Of a stretch of 64,000 nt of DNA, positions 17,997 to 28,253 are shown piece by piece (the first letter of the stretch is position 1; each line of letters begins with the position of its first letter). The notes beneath the pieces are model-generated. The model was not told where the DNA came from. It saw nothing but the letters and a program-made list of their open reading frames with translations, and searched no databases. A program made the position numbers and the translations under genes. This DNA comes from Gramella sp. Hel_I_59 (GTDB taxonomy: Bacteria; Bacteroidota; Bacteroidia; Flavobacteriales; Flavobacteriaceae). The DNA is taken from NCBI RefSeq assembly GCF_006714895.1, contig NZ_VFME01000001.1, positions 3,348,001 to 3,412,000 of the forward strand. The letters are read 5' to 3'.

Positions 17997-18404
17997 TTCT
18001 TTATCTTTTTCTTTCTGATCGAGGAAAACCTGGTCTACAGGCTCCCATAATTCGATCTTGTTTCCTTCAGGATCCAGGATCCAGCCAAATTTACCATAAT
18101 CATAGGTTTCCATTTCGCCTACAATTTCTACTCCTTCATTTTTTAAAACTTTCAGTAATTCTTCCAGGTTCTCTACCCTGAAATTCATCATGAATTGTTT
18201 TTCAGAAGGTTGAAAATATTCAGTTTTATGATCCATCGGGCTCCATTGCGTTGAGCAATCATTTCCCTGTTTATCCTTCCACCAGAAAGTACAGCCGTAT
18301 TGATCTGTATCCAAACCTAGATGCTGATTGTACCAGCTTTTTGTAGCAGCAGGATCTTTTGCTTTAAAAAAGAAACCTCCCAAACCTGTAACCCTGTTTT
18401 TCAT
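17994..18404 (-). CDS. VOC superfamily (glyoxalase-fold) protein
   Basis: The 136-residue single-domain vicinal-oxygen-chelate protein opens with GLGGFFFKAKDPAATKSWYNQHLGL and closes with FGWILDPEGNKIELWEP, the two beta-alpha-beta modules that supply metal ligands (Glu in IELWEP). The ligand pattern is only partly conserved, so it could be an enzyme such as a lactoylglutathione lyase relative or a binding protein. It is monocistronic and shares its terminator with the SDR gene. Confidence 0.87.
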   Translation of the reverse strand: MKNRVTGLGGFFFKAKDPAATKSWYNQHLGLDTDQYGCTFWWKDKQGNDCSTQWSPMDHKTEYFQPSEKQFMMNFRVENLEELLKVLKNEGVEIVGEMETYDYGKFGWILDPEGNKIELWEPVDQVFLDQKEKDKE

Positions 18405-18484
18405 AATGAATCGAATTTAAAGTTTTAAAGTTCTATACTTATTTAAAGTTAAGTAAGATTTATAATGTTCTAAATTGAAGCTCG

Positions 18485-19462
18485 CTATTTCTTCCCAGCA
18501 TCAAAGCTCTCTATGATCTTATCTGCAATCACTGTGGCCAGTTTTTCATGAGATTCTCTGGTCCATCCTGCAACATGCGGACTCAATAGTGTATGCGGCA
18601 TAAACATTAGCTCTCTTAAAGCTTCCGGAATAGGATCTGCCGCGCTTATGCTAACATTCTTCTTATTCCCAAAAAGACTTTCAAAACTGGATTTTTCATA
18701 TTCCAGTACATCCAGTCCTGCTCCAAGAATTTTTCCCTCTTTTAGTGCGTCAACAAGATCTTCTGTCACCGCACTTTTTCCTCTCGCAGTATTGATGAAC
18801 CAGATAGGTTTCTTAAAGTTAGCAATAAATTCCTTATTTATCATTTGATAGGTCTTTTCTGTTAATGGAGTATGCAAACTCACGACATCAGCCTTTTCGA
18901 AAAATTCATCGTAGGAAACTTGTCTTGCATTCTCATCTGCAATTCCCTCCTTCAGATCATAAAAGATAACATCAACATCAAAACCTCTAAGCTTTTTCGC
19001 AAAACTCTTCCCCATATTTCCGTAGCCAATCAAACCAACAGTTTTCCCGTCCAGTTCCACGCCACGGTTTTCTTCACGATGCCATAATCCTTCACGAACC
19101 TCACGATCTGCCTTGTTTAGTCGGTTAAACAGGGATAGCAGCATTCCAAGGGCATGTTCTCCAACAGCATTTGCATTTCCTTCCGGCGCAGAAAATAGTT
19201 TGATTCCGCGTTCCTGAGCATATTCCACATCAATGCTTTCGAGTCCGGCGCCAACCCGGGCGATAAACTTCAAATTTGGCGCAGCATCAATAAATTCTTT
19301 ATCGATCTTATACCTGCTTCTTATGACGATACCATCGTATAGATGTTGATTCTGCAGGGTTTCTTCCCGGCTTTGTTCGAAGCCTTCCACATTATGATGA
19401 CCAGCTTCTGCCAGTTTTTTCATCAATATTGGGTGATTGGTATCTGCGTGTAGGATGATCAT
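18485..19462 (-). CDS. D-2-hydroxyacid dehydrogenase, phosphoglycerate dehydrogenase-like
   Basis: NAD-dependent oxidoreductase. The nucleotide fold carries GLIGYGNMGKSFAKKLRGF (about residue 145) with the Asp acceptor in VIFYDLKEG. The catalytic Arg is in NTARGKSAV, Glu in LGAGLDVLE, and His in LLSPHVAGWT. I take the ATG at 19462 (MIILHADTNHP, 325 residues). An in-frame TTG eight codons upstream is less likely. It resembles SerA without the C-terminal ACT domain. The substrate may be 3-phosphoglycerate or another 2-hydroxyacid. Confidence 0.9.
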   Translation of the reverse strand: MIILHADTNHPILMKKLAEAGHHNVEGFEQSREETLQNQHLYDGIVIRSRYKIDKEFIDAAPNLKFIARVGAGLESIDVEYAQERGIKLFSAPEGNANAVGEHALGMLLSLFNRLNKADREVREGLWHREENRGVELDGKTVGLIGYGNMGKSFAKKLRGFDVDVIFYDLKEGIADENARQVSYDEFFEKADVVSLHTPLTEKTYQMINKEFIANFKKPIWFINTARGKSAVTEDLVDALKEGKILGAGLDVLEYEKSSFESLFGNKKNVSISAADPIPEALRELMFMPHTLLSPHVAGWTRESHEKLATVIADKIIESFDAGKK

Positions 19463-19563
19463 GTCTTTCTTATTTGAATTTAGCAATTTTCACAGTTTCA
19501 GTAATCTACTGAAAATGCTTGCTGCAAAGTTAAGAATGATTTGGCAGAAGCCGTAGAACAGTC

Positions 19564-20916
19564 CTAGAAACCTAGGATCGCCTTGGCGATAAGAAAGTAA
19601 GTAAGGATACCAAAAACATCGTTACTTGTAGTGATAAAAGGTCCGGTAGCAACAGCAGGATCAATATTATTTTTATTCAGAATAATAGGAATAAAAGTAC
19701 CAATAAGTGCGGCTAATACGATCACAGAGATCAAAGCCACCCCAATACTGATCGATTCGCGAATGGTGGTTCCGAAGAAATAGGAGCTAATAGCAAAAAC
19801 AATAATGGCTATGGAAGTTCCATTTATAAGTGCCAGGCCAAATTCCTTTAATAATCTGGACAGAATGTTCCCTCTCAAACTGTCATTCGCGAGTCCCTGT
19901 ACGATGATGGCGCTGGATTGTACTCCAACGTTCCCGGCAGTTGCCTGGATAAGCGGCACAAACACCAGTAAGTTTGGATAGGTAGTTAGTATGGTTTCAA
20001 AACCGGAAATTATACTGGCAGCTCCAAGACCACCAAACATCCCGATCATTAGCCAGGGTAATCTAGCCCTTGTTTGCTTGAAAATATTATCATCGGCCTC
20101 CACATCTTCAGAGATACCTGCAGCCATCTGGTAATCCTTTTCAGCTTCTTCTCTTACAAAATCAAGAATATCATCAACGGTAATTCTTCCTACGAGGCGA
20201 TTCATTTCATCAACTACAGGAATCGCTTCAAGGTCATATTTTTGCATAATCCTCGCTACCTCATCACCCTCAGTGTGCACATTTACATAGTCCACCTGCG
20301 GAATATAAACATCGCTGATATTGGCACTGCTGGAAGCAGTTAGCAGATCTTTGAGGGAAAGTCTTCCCTTTAATTTATTCTTGGAATCGACCACGTAAAT
20401 TGAATGAACTCGGGTAACGTTCTCAGCCTGTTTGCGCATCTCGGCCATACAGCCGGTAACACTCCAGTTCTCATTTACCTTAACGAGCTCCTTTGCCATT
20501 AGACCACCGGCAGAATCTTCGTCATAACGAAGCAGTTCCACGATATGATCTGCATGCTCCTCATCTTCGATCTCAGCGATTACATTTTGCTGAAGTTCCG
20601 GTGACAGTTCAGAAATAATATCTGCCGCATCATCGGTATCCATTTCGTTCAGCTCGGAGGCGATCTCGCTTGGAGAAAGATTTTCAAGAATGCGTTCCCG
20701 AACATTCTCTTCAAGCTCCATAAGAGCTTCAGCAGTTTTCTCACTATTTAGAAGCCTTACAATATAAGTCGCTTCTTCCAGGTTTATTTCGGTAAGAATT
20801 TCAGCAATATCAGCGTGATGCACGTCTTCAAGGTGCAACAACAATTCCTCATCGTTTCCTTGTTCGATGAGGTACTGAATTTTGTCAATTAATTCTTCAC
20901 TTATTTGAAACTGCAT
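19564..20916 (-). CDS. mgtE: Magnesium transporter MgtE
   Basis: Mg2+-gated magnesium channel in the inner membrane. The 450-residue protein has the acidic helical N domain with [15 protein letters not shown] and [15 protein letters not shown] repeats (about residues 1-130). Two CBS domains (about 135-255) follow, then five membrane helices with the pore signature [20 protein letters not shown] and the late [14 protein letters not shown]. The start overlaps the end of rsmA by 20 bases, so the two are co-transcribed. Confidence 0.96.
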   Translation of the reverse strand: MQFQISEELIDKIQYLIEQGNDEELLLHLEDVHHADIAEILTEINLEEATYIVRLLNSEKTAEALMELEENVRERILENLSPSEIASELNEMDTDDAADIISELSPELQQNVIAEIEDEEHADHIVELLRYDEDSAGGLMAKELVKVNENWSVTGCMAEMRKQAENVTRVHSIYVVDSKNKLKGRLSLKDLLTASSSANISDVYIPQVDYVNVHTEGDEVARIMQKYDLEAIPVVDEMNRLVGRITVDDILDFVREEAEKDYQMAAGISEDVEADDNIFKQTRARLPWLMIGMFGGLGAASIISGFETILTTYPNLLVFVPLIQATAGNVGVQSSAIIVQGLANDSLRGNILSRLLKEFGLALINGTSIAIIVFAISSYFFGTTIRESISIGVALISVIVLAALIGTFIPIILNKNNIDPAVATGPFITTSNDVFGILTYFLIAKAILGF

Positions 20917-21718
20917 ACGGCTCTATTTTTTGCGTCAGTTCAATAAACTGCTGGAAACCGAGTTGTTCCGGTCGAGAGCCAAATATAGTATCTTCCCTTA
21001 AATTATCTGGAAGATTAAGACTTTTTAAAGAATTACGAAGTGTTTTTCTACGCTGGTTAAAAGAAGTTTTCACCACGGTAAAAAACAGCTTTTCATTACA
21101 GGGTAGACTATAGTTTTCCTTACGTTTTAAGCGTAGAACTCCGCTATCCACTTTAGGTGGTGGATTAAAAACTGTTGGAGGCACCGTGAACAGGTATTCT
21201 GCTTCATAAAATGCCTGAACCAACACGCTCAAAATTCCGTAAGCTTTACTTCCTTCCTTTTCGCAAATTCGTTTAGCCACTTCCTTCTGAAACATTCCAG
21301 AAAATTCTGGAATCTGGTCTCGCATTTGCAAAACTTTGAAAACGATCTGTGTTGAAATATTATAAGGGAAATTACCAATTACAGCGAACTGTTCCTCTCT
21401 AAAGATACTTCCAAGGTCGTGTTTTAAAAAGTCTTTTTCATGAATACGACCACGCAAATGCAGGTAATGACTTTCCAGATATTCCACACTTTCTGAATCG
21501 ATCTCGATTACGTGAACTTCAGTATCCTTTTCAAGAAGATACTTAGTAAGCACACCCATGCCCGGACCTATCTCCAAAGTTTTTTCATATCCGGAATAAT
21601 CCAGGGTATCAGCGATTTTCCTGGCGATATTCTCATCGGTCAAAAAATGCTGACCAAGATGTTTCTTTGCACTAACATCTGTATTGGAATCTTGTCTTGG
21701 TGGCCTGTTATTTTTCAT
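20897..21718 (-). CDS. rsmA: 16S rRNA dimethyltransferase RsmA (KsgA)
   Basis: Dimethylates two adjacent adenines in the 3' terminal helix of 16S rRNA during 30S assembly. SAM-binding motif I is [14 protein letters not shown] near residue 46. The catalytic motif is NFPYNIS near 118, and QKEVAKRI is typical of the family. Length, 273 residues, is normal. It overlaps mgtE downstream by 20 bases, and lies six bases after the upstream DUF4286 gene. Confidence 0.96.
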   Translation of the reverse strand: MKNNRPPRQDSNTDVSAKKHLGQHFLTDENIARKIADTLDYSGYEKTLEIGPGMGVLTKYLLEKDTEVHVIEIDSESVEYLESHYLHLRGRIHEKDFLKHDLGSIFREEQFAVIGNFPYNISTQIVFKVLQMRDQIPEFSGMFQKEVAKRICEKEGSKAYGILSVLVQAFYEAEYLFTVPPTVFNPPPKVDSGVLRLKRKENYSLPCNEKLFFTVVKTSFNQRRKTLRNSLKSLNLPDNLREDTIFGSRPEQLGFQQFIELTQKIEPYAVSNK

Positions 21719-21724
21719 GATCTA

Positions 21725-22045
21725 TTATTCCTGGGAAGTATATTCTCCAATTATTTCAAGTTCGGTTCTAAAAGCAACGAATTTACCTTCGAAAGCTTTG
21801 GAACTTGCTCGCATTTTAGTGGCATCTTCATTATAATATCGCTCCAGCATTTCCTTGCTTTCCGTAGTATATTGTACTGAATAGGTAATGCCGCCCATTG
21901 GTTCCTGAACCATCACTTTGGTCATCAAAGCTTTGCTGAACTTTCCGGTTTTCAACATATCTGGGATATGTTCTTTTTTCATCCACTCCATCCATTGGTC
22001 GTGGATCTCTTCCTGTACGTTCAGGGTAACATTATAAATCATCAT
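21725..22045 (-). CDS. DUF4286 family protein
   Basis: A small protein of 106 residues from the ATG at 22045 (MMIYNVTLNVQEEIHDQW). A longer in-frame start at 22135 would enter the TPR gene and does not look like family sequence. The MKKEHIPDMLKTGKF and TYSVQYTTES segments are typical of DUF4286, a ferredoxin-like-fold family found next to rsmA in many Bacteroidota. Its function is unknown; the conserved link to rsmA hints at a ribosome-related or housekeeping role, but this is inference. Confidence 0.85.
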   Translation of the reverse strand: MMIYNVTLNVQEEIHDQWMEWMKKEHIPDMLKTGKFSKALMTKVMVQEPMGGITYSVQYTTESKEMLERYYNEDATKMRASSKAFEGKFVAFRTELEIIGEYTSQE

Positions 22046-22064
22046 CGGGAAATTTTTAAAGATG

Positions 22065-23849
22065 TTATTCCAGTATATCTCCACGAAGTTGCCGGTACTT
22101 TTTACGGGCATCTGTGAAATAAATACTATTGGCAAAGTTAAAGATAATTTGCTCGTAAAGAGTCTTTGCCTTCTCTGGATGTTCCAGCTTGTTTACGTAA
22201 AGCTCGGCAAGATAGTAATGGGCGTTATCTGCCAGGATATCATCACCATAAGACTGGATAATCTGCAAATAATTATTCTCTGCCTTATCATAACTTGCTT
22301 GCTCCTCGAAAAGCCTTGCCTGTGTATACAAAGCCTCATCCTCTATACTTTCACCCTTATGTATTTTCAGGATCGTATCCAACATGGAGATAGCTTCTGA
22401 ATTTCGCTTCTGAAATGCCAGCAGGTCTGCCCTGGCATACTTTTTAAGTGCAGTTTGTGTACTATCTTCCTGGCTATTGTCATTAATAAGCAAGCTCAGT
22501 TCCATGGCATCATTCGCGATCAATTGCGAGGTAGATTTTTTAAGAATATCAAGCTGAGTTTTCGCCCATTCAAAATCACCTTTATAATAACTTGTCTTAG
22601 CAACCTTGAATCTTGCATCCTGCGCCATGACATCGTTTTTCACCAGGTTTTGCACCTGTGAATAGTAGATCAAAGCCTGGTTAAACTTTTCCTGCATCAC
22701 CAGGATATCTGCCAGCGCCATTTTGACTTTGGCTTTTTCAAAATTTGATAATTGTAGTTCCTGAGCGTTATCAAGTAAAGCGATTGCTGCTTCTTTTTTA
22801 TCGCTTCGGAAAGCTTTAAAGTTTGCCAGATCGATCTGAAGTTCCAGCGTTTCATTATTTACTCCGTATTCTCCGATCAATTGCTCAAATGCCGACTCAA
22901 GGTCATCTAAACCTGCTGAAGTTACCGTTTCGGTTCTGAGTTTTAGCAATAGATGTCTGGCCTGTAAATTGAAAGCCGGTGAAGGTGATTCTTCGATTGC
23001 ATAGGTCAGGATTTCCTGTGCTTCCTCAAATTGCTTCGCTTCCCGTGCCAGCAGTGCAAGATTGAGGATTCCCTGTAAGTTCTTTTCTCCTCTTTTATAA
23101 ATTGCGCGTTCCTGTGTAAAAGCTTTGTCGTATTGCTGCTGCTGTACAAAAAGCCAGCTTAGCATTTGATTATATAATAATCTTGGATCTTCCTGTGACC
23201 TTTTCAGTAGTAATTTTCTAAAGTTGATATTTGCTTCCGTAGCTGGATCATCAGTGATATAACGACTAAACTCACGATTTGCCAGGCTATAGAATTTTGT
23301 ATCATCTTCTATAAGATCGAGATAATTAGAGAACATCTTTTCTGTATTCCCCTGTTCCCCGTAGATCCTTGCGAGTTGCAAATTAAAATTCTGAGCGGGA
23401 TTGATCTCCATTGCACGTTCATATGCCTTAACCGCATAGTCGAGCAAACTGTATTTCTCAAAACTTCGGGCAATCGAGTAAGCATAATTGGGTCGCGATT
23501 CACCCGCCTGCAAAGCTTCCTGGTAAAACTGTTCTGCTCGTTCCAGGTTTTGCTGAAGTTCATAGTTATGACCAATATCAATAAGAATGGCTGGATTATT
23601 TGCCGAAGCATTCATACGCTCTCGCAAAAGATCTTCCGCAGCTTTGAAATCTTCCAGTTGTTGATATGAACTTACAAGACCGTTAAAAATGATTGGATTG
23701 GAAGGATTATCCTCGTAGATATCCTTATAGATCTCAAGTGCTTTTTTGTATTCTCCCTGATCGAAAAAATTCCTGGCAAGCTGCTCAGATTGTGCCACCG
23801 CTATAGAGCCGGTGAGCAGGAAAATCAGCATAAATAAAAAACAGCGCAT
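22065..23849 (-). CDS. Secreted tetratricopeptide-repeat protein
   Basis: The start is the ATG at 23849 (MRCFLFMLIFLL), giving 594 residues with a clear signal peptide ending near SIAVAQ. An upstream extension to 24017 overlaps serS and is rejected. Many TPR units follow, for example EQLARNFFDQGEYKKALEIY and NAHYYLAELYVNKLEHPEKA, spread across the whole length. Such proteins act as periplasmic or outer-membrane scaffolds, with a BamD-like or peptidoglycan-related role possible. It is in one run with serS upstream (46 bases) and DUF4286 downstream. Confidence 0.9.
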   Translation of the reverse strand: MRCFLFMLIFLLTGSIAVAQSEQLARNFFDQGEYKKALEIYKDIYEDNPSNPIIFNGLVSSYQQLEDFKAAEDLLRERMNASANNPAILIDIGHNYELQQNLERAEQFYQEALQAGESRPNYAYSIARSFEKYSLLDYAVKAYERAMEINPAQNFNLQLARIYGEQGNTEKMFSNYLDLIEDDTKFYSLANREFSRYITDDPATEANINFRKLLLKRSQEDPRLLYNQMLSWLFVQQQQYDKAFTQERAIYKRGEKNLQGILNLALLAREAKQFEEAQEILTYAIEESPSPAFNLQARHLLLKLRTETVTSAGLDDLESAFEQLIGEYGVNNETLELQIDLANFKAFRSDKKEAAIALLDNAQELQLSNFEKAKVKMALADILVMQEKFNQALIYYSQVQNLVKNDVMAQDARFKVAKTSYYKGDFEWAKTQLDILKKSTSQLIANDAMELSLLINDNSQEDSTQTALKKYARADLLAFQKRNSEAISMLDTILKIHKGESIEDEALYTQARLFEEQASYDKAENNYLQIIQSYGDDILADNAHYYLAELYVNKLEHPEKAKTLYEQIIFNFANSIYFTDARKKYRQLRGDILE

Positions 23850-23895
23850 ATGTAAATATAAACATTTGCGCTGTTCCAGTATGGTGAAAATCAGG

Positions 23896-25167
23896 TTAAT
23901 CGATAAGATCGAAACCGCAATATGGAACCAGAACTTCAGGAACTTTAATTCCTTCTTCAGTCTGGTAATTTTCAAGGATTCCGGCAAGTACTCTTGGTAA
24001 AGCCAGGGCACTACCATTTAAAGTATGGGCCAGTTCCTTTTGATTCTCTTTATTCTTGTACCGTAATTTAAGTCGGTTTGCCTGGAAGGTTTCGAAGTTG
24101 GAAACCGAACTTATTTCCAGCCATCTATCCTGAGCCGTAGAGAATACTTCAAAATCGAAAGTAAGTGCTGCTGTAAATCCAAGATCACCACCACATAGAC
24201 GTAAAATGCGATATGGCAGTTTTAGTTCTTTAAGCAGATTTTTAATGTGATCTACCATCCCATCTAAAGCTGCATAAGAGTTTTCCTGAGTTTCCACTCG
24301 TACGATCTCTACTTTATCAAATTGATGCAAACGATTCAATCCTCTTACATGCGCTCCATAAGACCCCGCTTCTCTTCTGAAACATGGGGTATAACCGGTA
24401 CATTTGATTGGGAAATCTGTTTCGGTCATCAAATTATCACGAAACATGTTCGTCATAGGAACTTCAGCCGTTGGGATCAGGTAAAGATCATCTTCGGTAA
24501 CGTGATACATTTGTCCTTCTTTATCTGGCAACTGTCCTGTTCCGTAACCTGAAGCTTCATTGACCATTAGAGGCAATTGATATTCTGTATAACCAGCTTC
24601 GGTTGCTTTATCCAGGAACCAGGTGATTAAGGCACGCTGTAATCTCGCTCCTTTTCCTTTATACACCGGAAATCCTGCACCAGTGATCTTATTCCCTAAT
24701 TCAAAATCTATAATATCGTACTTCTTAGCCAGTTCCCAGTGTGGTTGAGAACCTTCAGCCAGTACAGGAACATCACCATCTTTAAATATCTCCTCATTGT
24801 CCTCTTCGCTTGTACCAGCGGGAACAGATGGATGCGGAATATTTGGGATCGTGTATAGCAACTCCTGCAGTTGAGTTAAAGTGCTATTCAGTTTTTCTGA
24901 AAGTTCTTTAGAATCTTCCTTTAATTTCCCGGTCTTTTGCTTTAAAACATTCGCCTTCTGGTGTTCTCCATTCTTGAACATAAGCCCTATCTCCTTCGAA
25001 AGCTTATTGGAAGTCGCCAGCGTATCGTCTAATTGTGCCTGCGTGGACCTTCTGGTCTCATCCAGTTCAAGGATCTTATCGAATACAGCTTCAGCCTCAA
25101 AATTTCGCTTTTTGAGTGCCTGTATATATTCGTCTTTATGTTCTGCTATTTTGGAAACCTGTAACAT
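23896..25167 (-). CDS. serS: Serine--tRNA ligase
   Basis: Charges tRNA-Ser. The 423-residue protein has the N-terminal helical tRNA-binding arm (about residues 1-110, VFDKILELDETRRSTQAQLD). The class II catalytic core includes TAEVPMTNMFRD, motif 2 PCFRREAGSYGAHVRGLNRLHQF and motif 3 NGSALALPRVLAGILE near the end. Length is normal for bacterial SerRS. It heads a minus-strand run leading to the TPR gene. Confidence 0.98.
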   Translation of the reverse strand: MLQVSKIAEHKDEYIQALKKRNFEAEAVFDKILELDETRRSTQAQLDDTLATSNKLSKEIGLMFKNGEHQKANVLKQKTGKLKEDSKELSEKLNSTLTQLQELLYTIPNIPHPSVPAGTSEEDNEEIFKDGDVPVLAEGSQPHWELAKKYDIIDFELGNKITGAGFPVYKGKGARLQRALITWFLDKATEAGYTEYQLPLMVNEASGYGTGQLPDKEGQMYHVTEDDLYLIPTAEVPMTNMFRDNLMTETDFPIKCTGYTPCFRREAGSYGAHVRGLNRLHQFDKVEIVRVETQENSYAALDGMVDHIKNLLKELKLPYRILRLCGGDLGFTAALTFDFEVFSTAQDRWLEISSVSNFETFQANRLKLRYKNKENQKELAHTLNGSALALPRVLAGILENYQTEEGIKVPEVLVPYCGFDLID

Positions 25168-25237
25168 AAGGCCTGAAAATTTTAAATGAAGTTGAAATTT
25201 TTATGAGCTGCAAATGTAGCAAAAGCAGGCTAGAAAA

Positions 25238-26557
25238 TTAGTCTTCGGTAGAAGGTAAAATCCAGTCATGGTGACGAAAATGCTGCCATTCTTCAGCCGC
25301 CAGATCTACCTTTGGATCAATAAGAGTTTTATATGGACCACGATTCACCCTGATTTTCCCTTCAGTATAAACCTCTATGTCCATACCTTTTTCAGCATAT
25401 TCCTGCTCGAGTATTTGCGCAAATTGCCAGATCATGTCCGGTTTACTTGGAATAGCTCTTAATTGTTTTCGAGACAGGTAATCCTCTTTCTGAACAATGA
25501 TGGTGTCGCTGGTTCCTTTTTCCACTACTTTGAAAGTAATTCTACCACCTTTGCCTCGCAACATCATTCTCCAGCTTAAGCGATGTCCTTCTTCGGTCCA
25601 GAGTACATCATCCTGAAAAAACCAATGTCGTAATGGCAAGGCGACCTGTATAGCAAACCAAACGGCCAGAGCACCAATAAAGATCTTATTCCAGGAAGGA
25701 ACATTGATCTCATTTCCAGTGTAAAATCTCTTCTTTCCACGCAGGAATATCTTATTGATAGTTTCCGAAGGGAAAAAGAAAATACAGAAGGCGAGCGACA
25801 TATAGGGAAAAATGCCGATATGGAAGATAAAACTGTTGAACAGATGAAAGAATATCGCAGCGATAAATGCCATTAATCTTGTTCTTTTCCAAAGTAGCAA
25901 CGGAATAATTAACAGGTCGAACAGGAGTCCGAACGAAGTGATCGCATAGCGAATCCAAGGCTGCTGAAGAAATTCTCCAACCAGCCAGTAATCTTTCTTG
26001 GAAGCCATAAGCATCGCAGGAAAACTTCCATCCAGCCAGTCCGGGTAAAATTTGGCTACCGAAGCATACGTATACACGATCCATAACTGAAGTACGATCA
26101 CCACCCAGACCCATCTGGGCATGGAAATTCTGCTAATTTCCGGTTTTCTCCAGGCATCTATTGAAAACCAGCGATGTGCCGGCAGAAAGCTCATGATAAA
26201 ACATAAGAGCATGAGTAGGTAATAATGATTGTTATAAGAGGATTTCTGCATTAAATAGACGCCAGCCCACATGATCCCGTAGAGCACCATGGACATTCTA
26301 TACTTGAAGCCCAGCATAACAAAAATCCCGAAAACCCCCATGATCGCGTAATACCAGATCATCCCGTTTCCAGGTAGCGGTTGAAGAAATTCGAATCCTA
26401 TAAAGTTGAAAGTGAATTCTGGTTCTATCATGGTTCGGCGAATCCAACCAGTGAAAATAGCCCCAAATGCTTCGATGGTGATCAATAATCCAAATAACGC
26501 ACGAAATACAACCAGTGCTGAATTATCGACTTCTTTGAATAACCACCTATTGAGCAT
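25238..26557 (-). CDS. HTTM-domain membrane protein (vitamin K carboxylase-like)
   Basis: The 439-residue polytopic protein matches the HTTM/vitamin K-dependent gamma-carboxylase-like family: about seven membrane helices in the first 300 residues, with LPAHRWFSIDAW, YASVAKFYPDWLDG and HLFNSFIFHIGIFPYMSLAFCIFF. A soluble C-terminal part (about 320-439) contains WRMMLRGKGGRITFKV, as in the carboxylase family. Bacterial homologues have no firm substrate. Its start overlaps the end of ribF by 11 bases, suggesting coupling, though no functional link is known. Confidence 0.88.
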   Translation of the reverse strand: MLNRWLFKEVDNSALVVFRALFGLLITIEAFGAIFTGWIRRTMIEPEFTFNFIGFEFLQPLPGNGMIWYYAIMGVFGIFVMLGFKYRMSMVLYGIMWAGVYLMQKSSYNNHYYLLMLLCFIMSFLPAHRWFSIDAWRKPEISRISMPRWVWVVIVLQLWIVYTYASVAKFYPDWLDGSFPAMLMASKKDYWLVGEFLQQPWIRYAITSFGLLFDLLIIPLLLWKRTRLMAFIAAIFFHLFNSFIFHIGIFPYMSLAFCIFFFPSETINKIFLRGKKRFYTGNEINVPSWNKIFIGALAVWFAIQVALPLRHWFFQDDVLWTEEGHRLSWRMMLRGKGGRITFKVVEKGTSDTIIVQKEDYLSRKQLRAIPSKPDMIWQFAQILEQEYAEKGMDIEVYTEGKIRVNRGPYKTLIDPKVDLAAEEWQHFRHHDWILPSTED

Positions 26558-27485
26558 AATTATCCTTGATATATTGACTTGAAAATGCCTGATCCTGCTT
26601 CATAGCGATCTTTAATTCTTCTACTGAATTAAATTTCTTTTCATCGCGGATCCTTACCAGCATTTCTATGGTAAATTCTTTTCCGTAGAGATCTTTATCA
26701 AGATCAAAAAAGTACGTTTCGATCGTTTGCTCTTTTCCTCCAACAGTTGGATTTGTTCCGATATTCATCATTCCAAAAATGGTCTGTCCATCTAAAACAG
26801 ATCTTACTACATAAACGCCATTCTTCGGTATTAGTTTATAATCTTCAGGAATTTCCATATTTGCAGTTGGATAGCCAAGATCTTTACCAATCCCTCTTCC
26901 CCTAACCACAATACCCTTCAGACTAAATTCACTTTGAAGATAAATATTGGCCTGTTCCACTCTTCCGTCCAGAAGTGCTTTCCGAATTTTAGTAGAACTA
27001 ACAGCTACCTGTTCTACATCCTGCTGGGAGATCTCTTCCACCTCGAAACCAAAATCTTTTCCAAATTGCTTGAGATCGTTAATATCAGCGGTGCGATTGC
27101 GCCCGAATCTATGATCGTATCCAATTATGATCTTTTTCGCCCTTAGTTTATTTACAAGGATATCGCGTACAAATTCCAGTGCAGTAAGCCTCGAAAATTG
27201 ATGTGTGAAAGGATGAACCACAAGATGATCTATCCCGGTTTGATCTAATAATTGCTTGCGCTCCCCGATCGTATTGATAAGCTTGATATCACTTTCCTTC
27301 TGCAACACCATTCTTGGATGTGGAAAAAAGGTGAGCACAACCGAGTTCAGGTTGTTCGCATGGGCAGAGTTAACAAGGCGGTCTATGATCCTGCGATGTC
27401 CTGCATGAACACCATCAAAAGTCCCTATGGTCACTACAGTTTGACGTTCACTACTAAATGAGTTTGCACCTTTATGCTCTTCCAA
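26547..27485 (-). CDS. ribF: Bifunctional riboflavin kinase/FMN adenylyltransferase
   Basis: Converts riboflavin to FMN and FAD. The N-terminal adenylyltransferase domain has VTIGTFDGVHAGHRRI (near residue 18) and the later SSTKIRKALLDGRV. The C-terminal kinase domain has GRGIGKDLGYPTANM and the GVYVVRSVLDGQTIFGMMNIGTNPT-type core, followed by EFTIEMLVRIRDEKKF. Length 312 is normal. No FMN riboswitch is visible upstream, where pth ends seven bases before on the downstream side of the operon. Confidence 0.97.
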   Translation of the reverse strand: MEEHKGANSFSSERQTVVTIGTFDGVHAGHRRIIDRLVNSAHANNLNSVVLTFFPHPRMVLQKESDIKLINTIGERKQLLDQTGIDHLVVHPFTHQFSRLTALEFVRDILVNKLRAKKIIIGYDHRFGRNRTADINDLKQFGKDFGFEVEEISQQDVEQVAVSSTKIRKALLDGRVEQANIYLQSEFSLKGIVVRGRGIGKDLGYPTANMEIPEDYKLIPKNGVYVVRSVLDGQTIFGMMNIGTNPTVGGKEQTIETYFFDLDKDLYGKEFTIEMLVRIRDEKKFNSVEELKIAMKQDQAFSSQYIKDNYAQ

Positions 27486-27491
27486 ATCCTG

Positions 27492-28118
27492 TTATTTTCC
27501 GTTATATGAATTCATGGTATTGGAAACTCCAGCTGTTCCAAAGCTCAATATCAATTCTGCGGAAGTTTTTAAACGTTCCGGCATCTTCTTAAGTTCATCA
27601 CCTTCCCATTCTCCAAGTACATAGTCTATTTGTTGTCCTTTGGCGAACTCATCACTAATTCCGAATCTAAAGCGATTGTATTTTGTGGTATTTAATTGTG
27701 CCTGTATGTCTTTAAGCCCATTATGACCACCATCGCTACCTTTGGTTTTGAGTCTCAATGTTCCAAAAGACAGGTTGAGATCATCTGTCACTACCAATAA
27801 ATTCTCCAGGTTGATCTTTTCCTTCTGCATCCAGTAATTCACTGCCTTCCCGCTAAGATTCATGTACGTGCTTGGCTTGAGAAGCACAAATGTTCTTCCT
27901 TTAAATTTAAAGCTGGCAACGTCGCCCAGTTTCTGGGTTTCAAAGCTCACCTCTTTCTCTCTGGCAAGTTCGTCCAGGATCTTAAATCCTATATTATGCC
28001 TGGTATTTTCGTATTTCGGGCCAATGTTTCCAAGGCCTACGATCAAAAATTTCTTCATGGGATCTATTTGCTTCCCGGTCTCTTTCTTACGTAATATCCT
28101 TCCGAAGAATGAAAGCAT
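27492..28118 (-). CDS. pth: Peptidyl-tRNA hydrolase
   Basis: Releases tRNA from stalled peptidyl-tRNA. The family core is clear: [21 protein letters not shown] (catalytic His in TRHNIG), [15 protein letters not shown] and [24 protein letters not shown]. The full reading gives 208 residues; starting at the internal ATG at 28055 (MKKFLIVG) gives 187, closer to the usual length, so the first 21 residues may or may not be translated. It lies just upstream of ribF on the same strand and 135 bases after rplY, which has its own terminator. Confidence 0.95.
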   Translation of the reverse strand: MLSFFGRILRKKETGKQIDPMKKFLIVGLGNIGPKYENTRHNIGFKILDELAREKEVSFETQKLGDVASFKFKGRTFVLLKPSTYMNLSGKAVNYWMQKEKINLENLLVVTDDLNLSFGTLRLKTKGSDGGHNGLKDIQAQLNTTKYNRFRFGISDEFAKGQQIDYVLGEWEGDELKKMPERLKTSAELILSFGTAGVSNTMNSYNGK

Positions 28119-28201
28119 CCAATTTAGTTTTCGTAAAGATAAAATTTATCAGCTACTTTGAAATTAGATTACTAAAAACCGAATGATAAAATTCTGCTAA
28201 T

Positions 28202-28231
28202 AAAAAAAGCATTCCGAAGTGGAATGCTTTT
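28202..28231 (-). terminator. Intrinsic terminator of rplY
   Basis: Stem AGCATTCC (28208-28215) with GGAATGCT (28221-28228) and a T-run on the minus strand (complement of the A-run at 28202-28208). It separates rplY from pth. Confidence 0.88.
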
Positions 28232-28253
28232 CTATATGAATTAAAGAATAAGA

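Noticed and set aside
23850..24017. Upstream extension of the TPR protein
   Set aside because: It overlaps the end of serS, and a clear signal peptide begins at the ATG at 23849.
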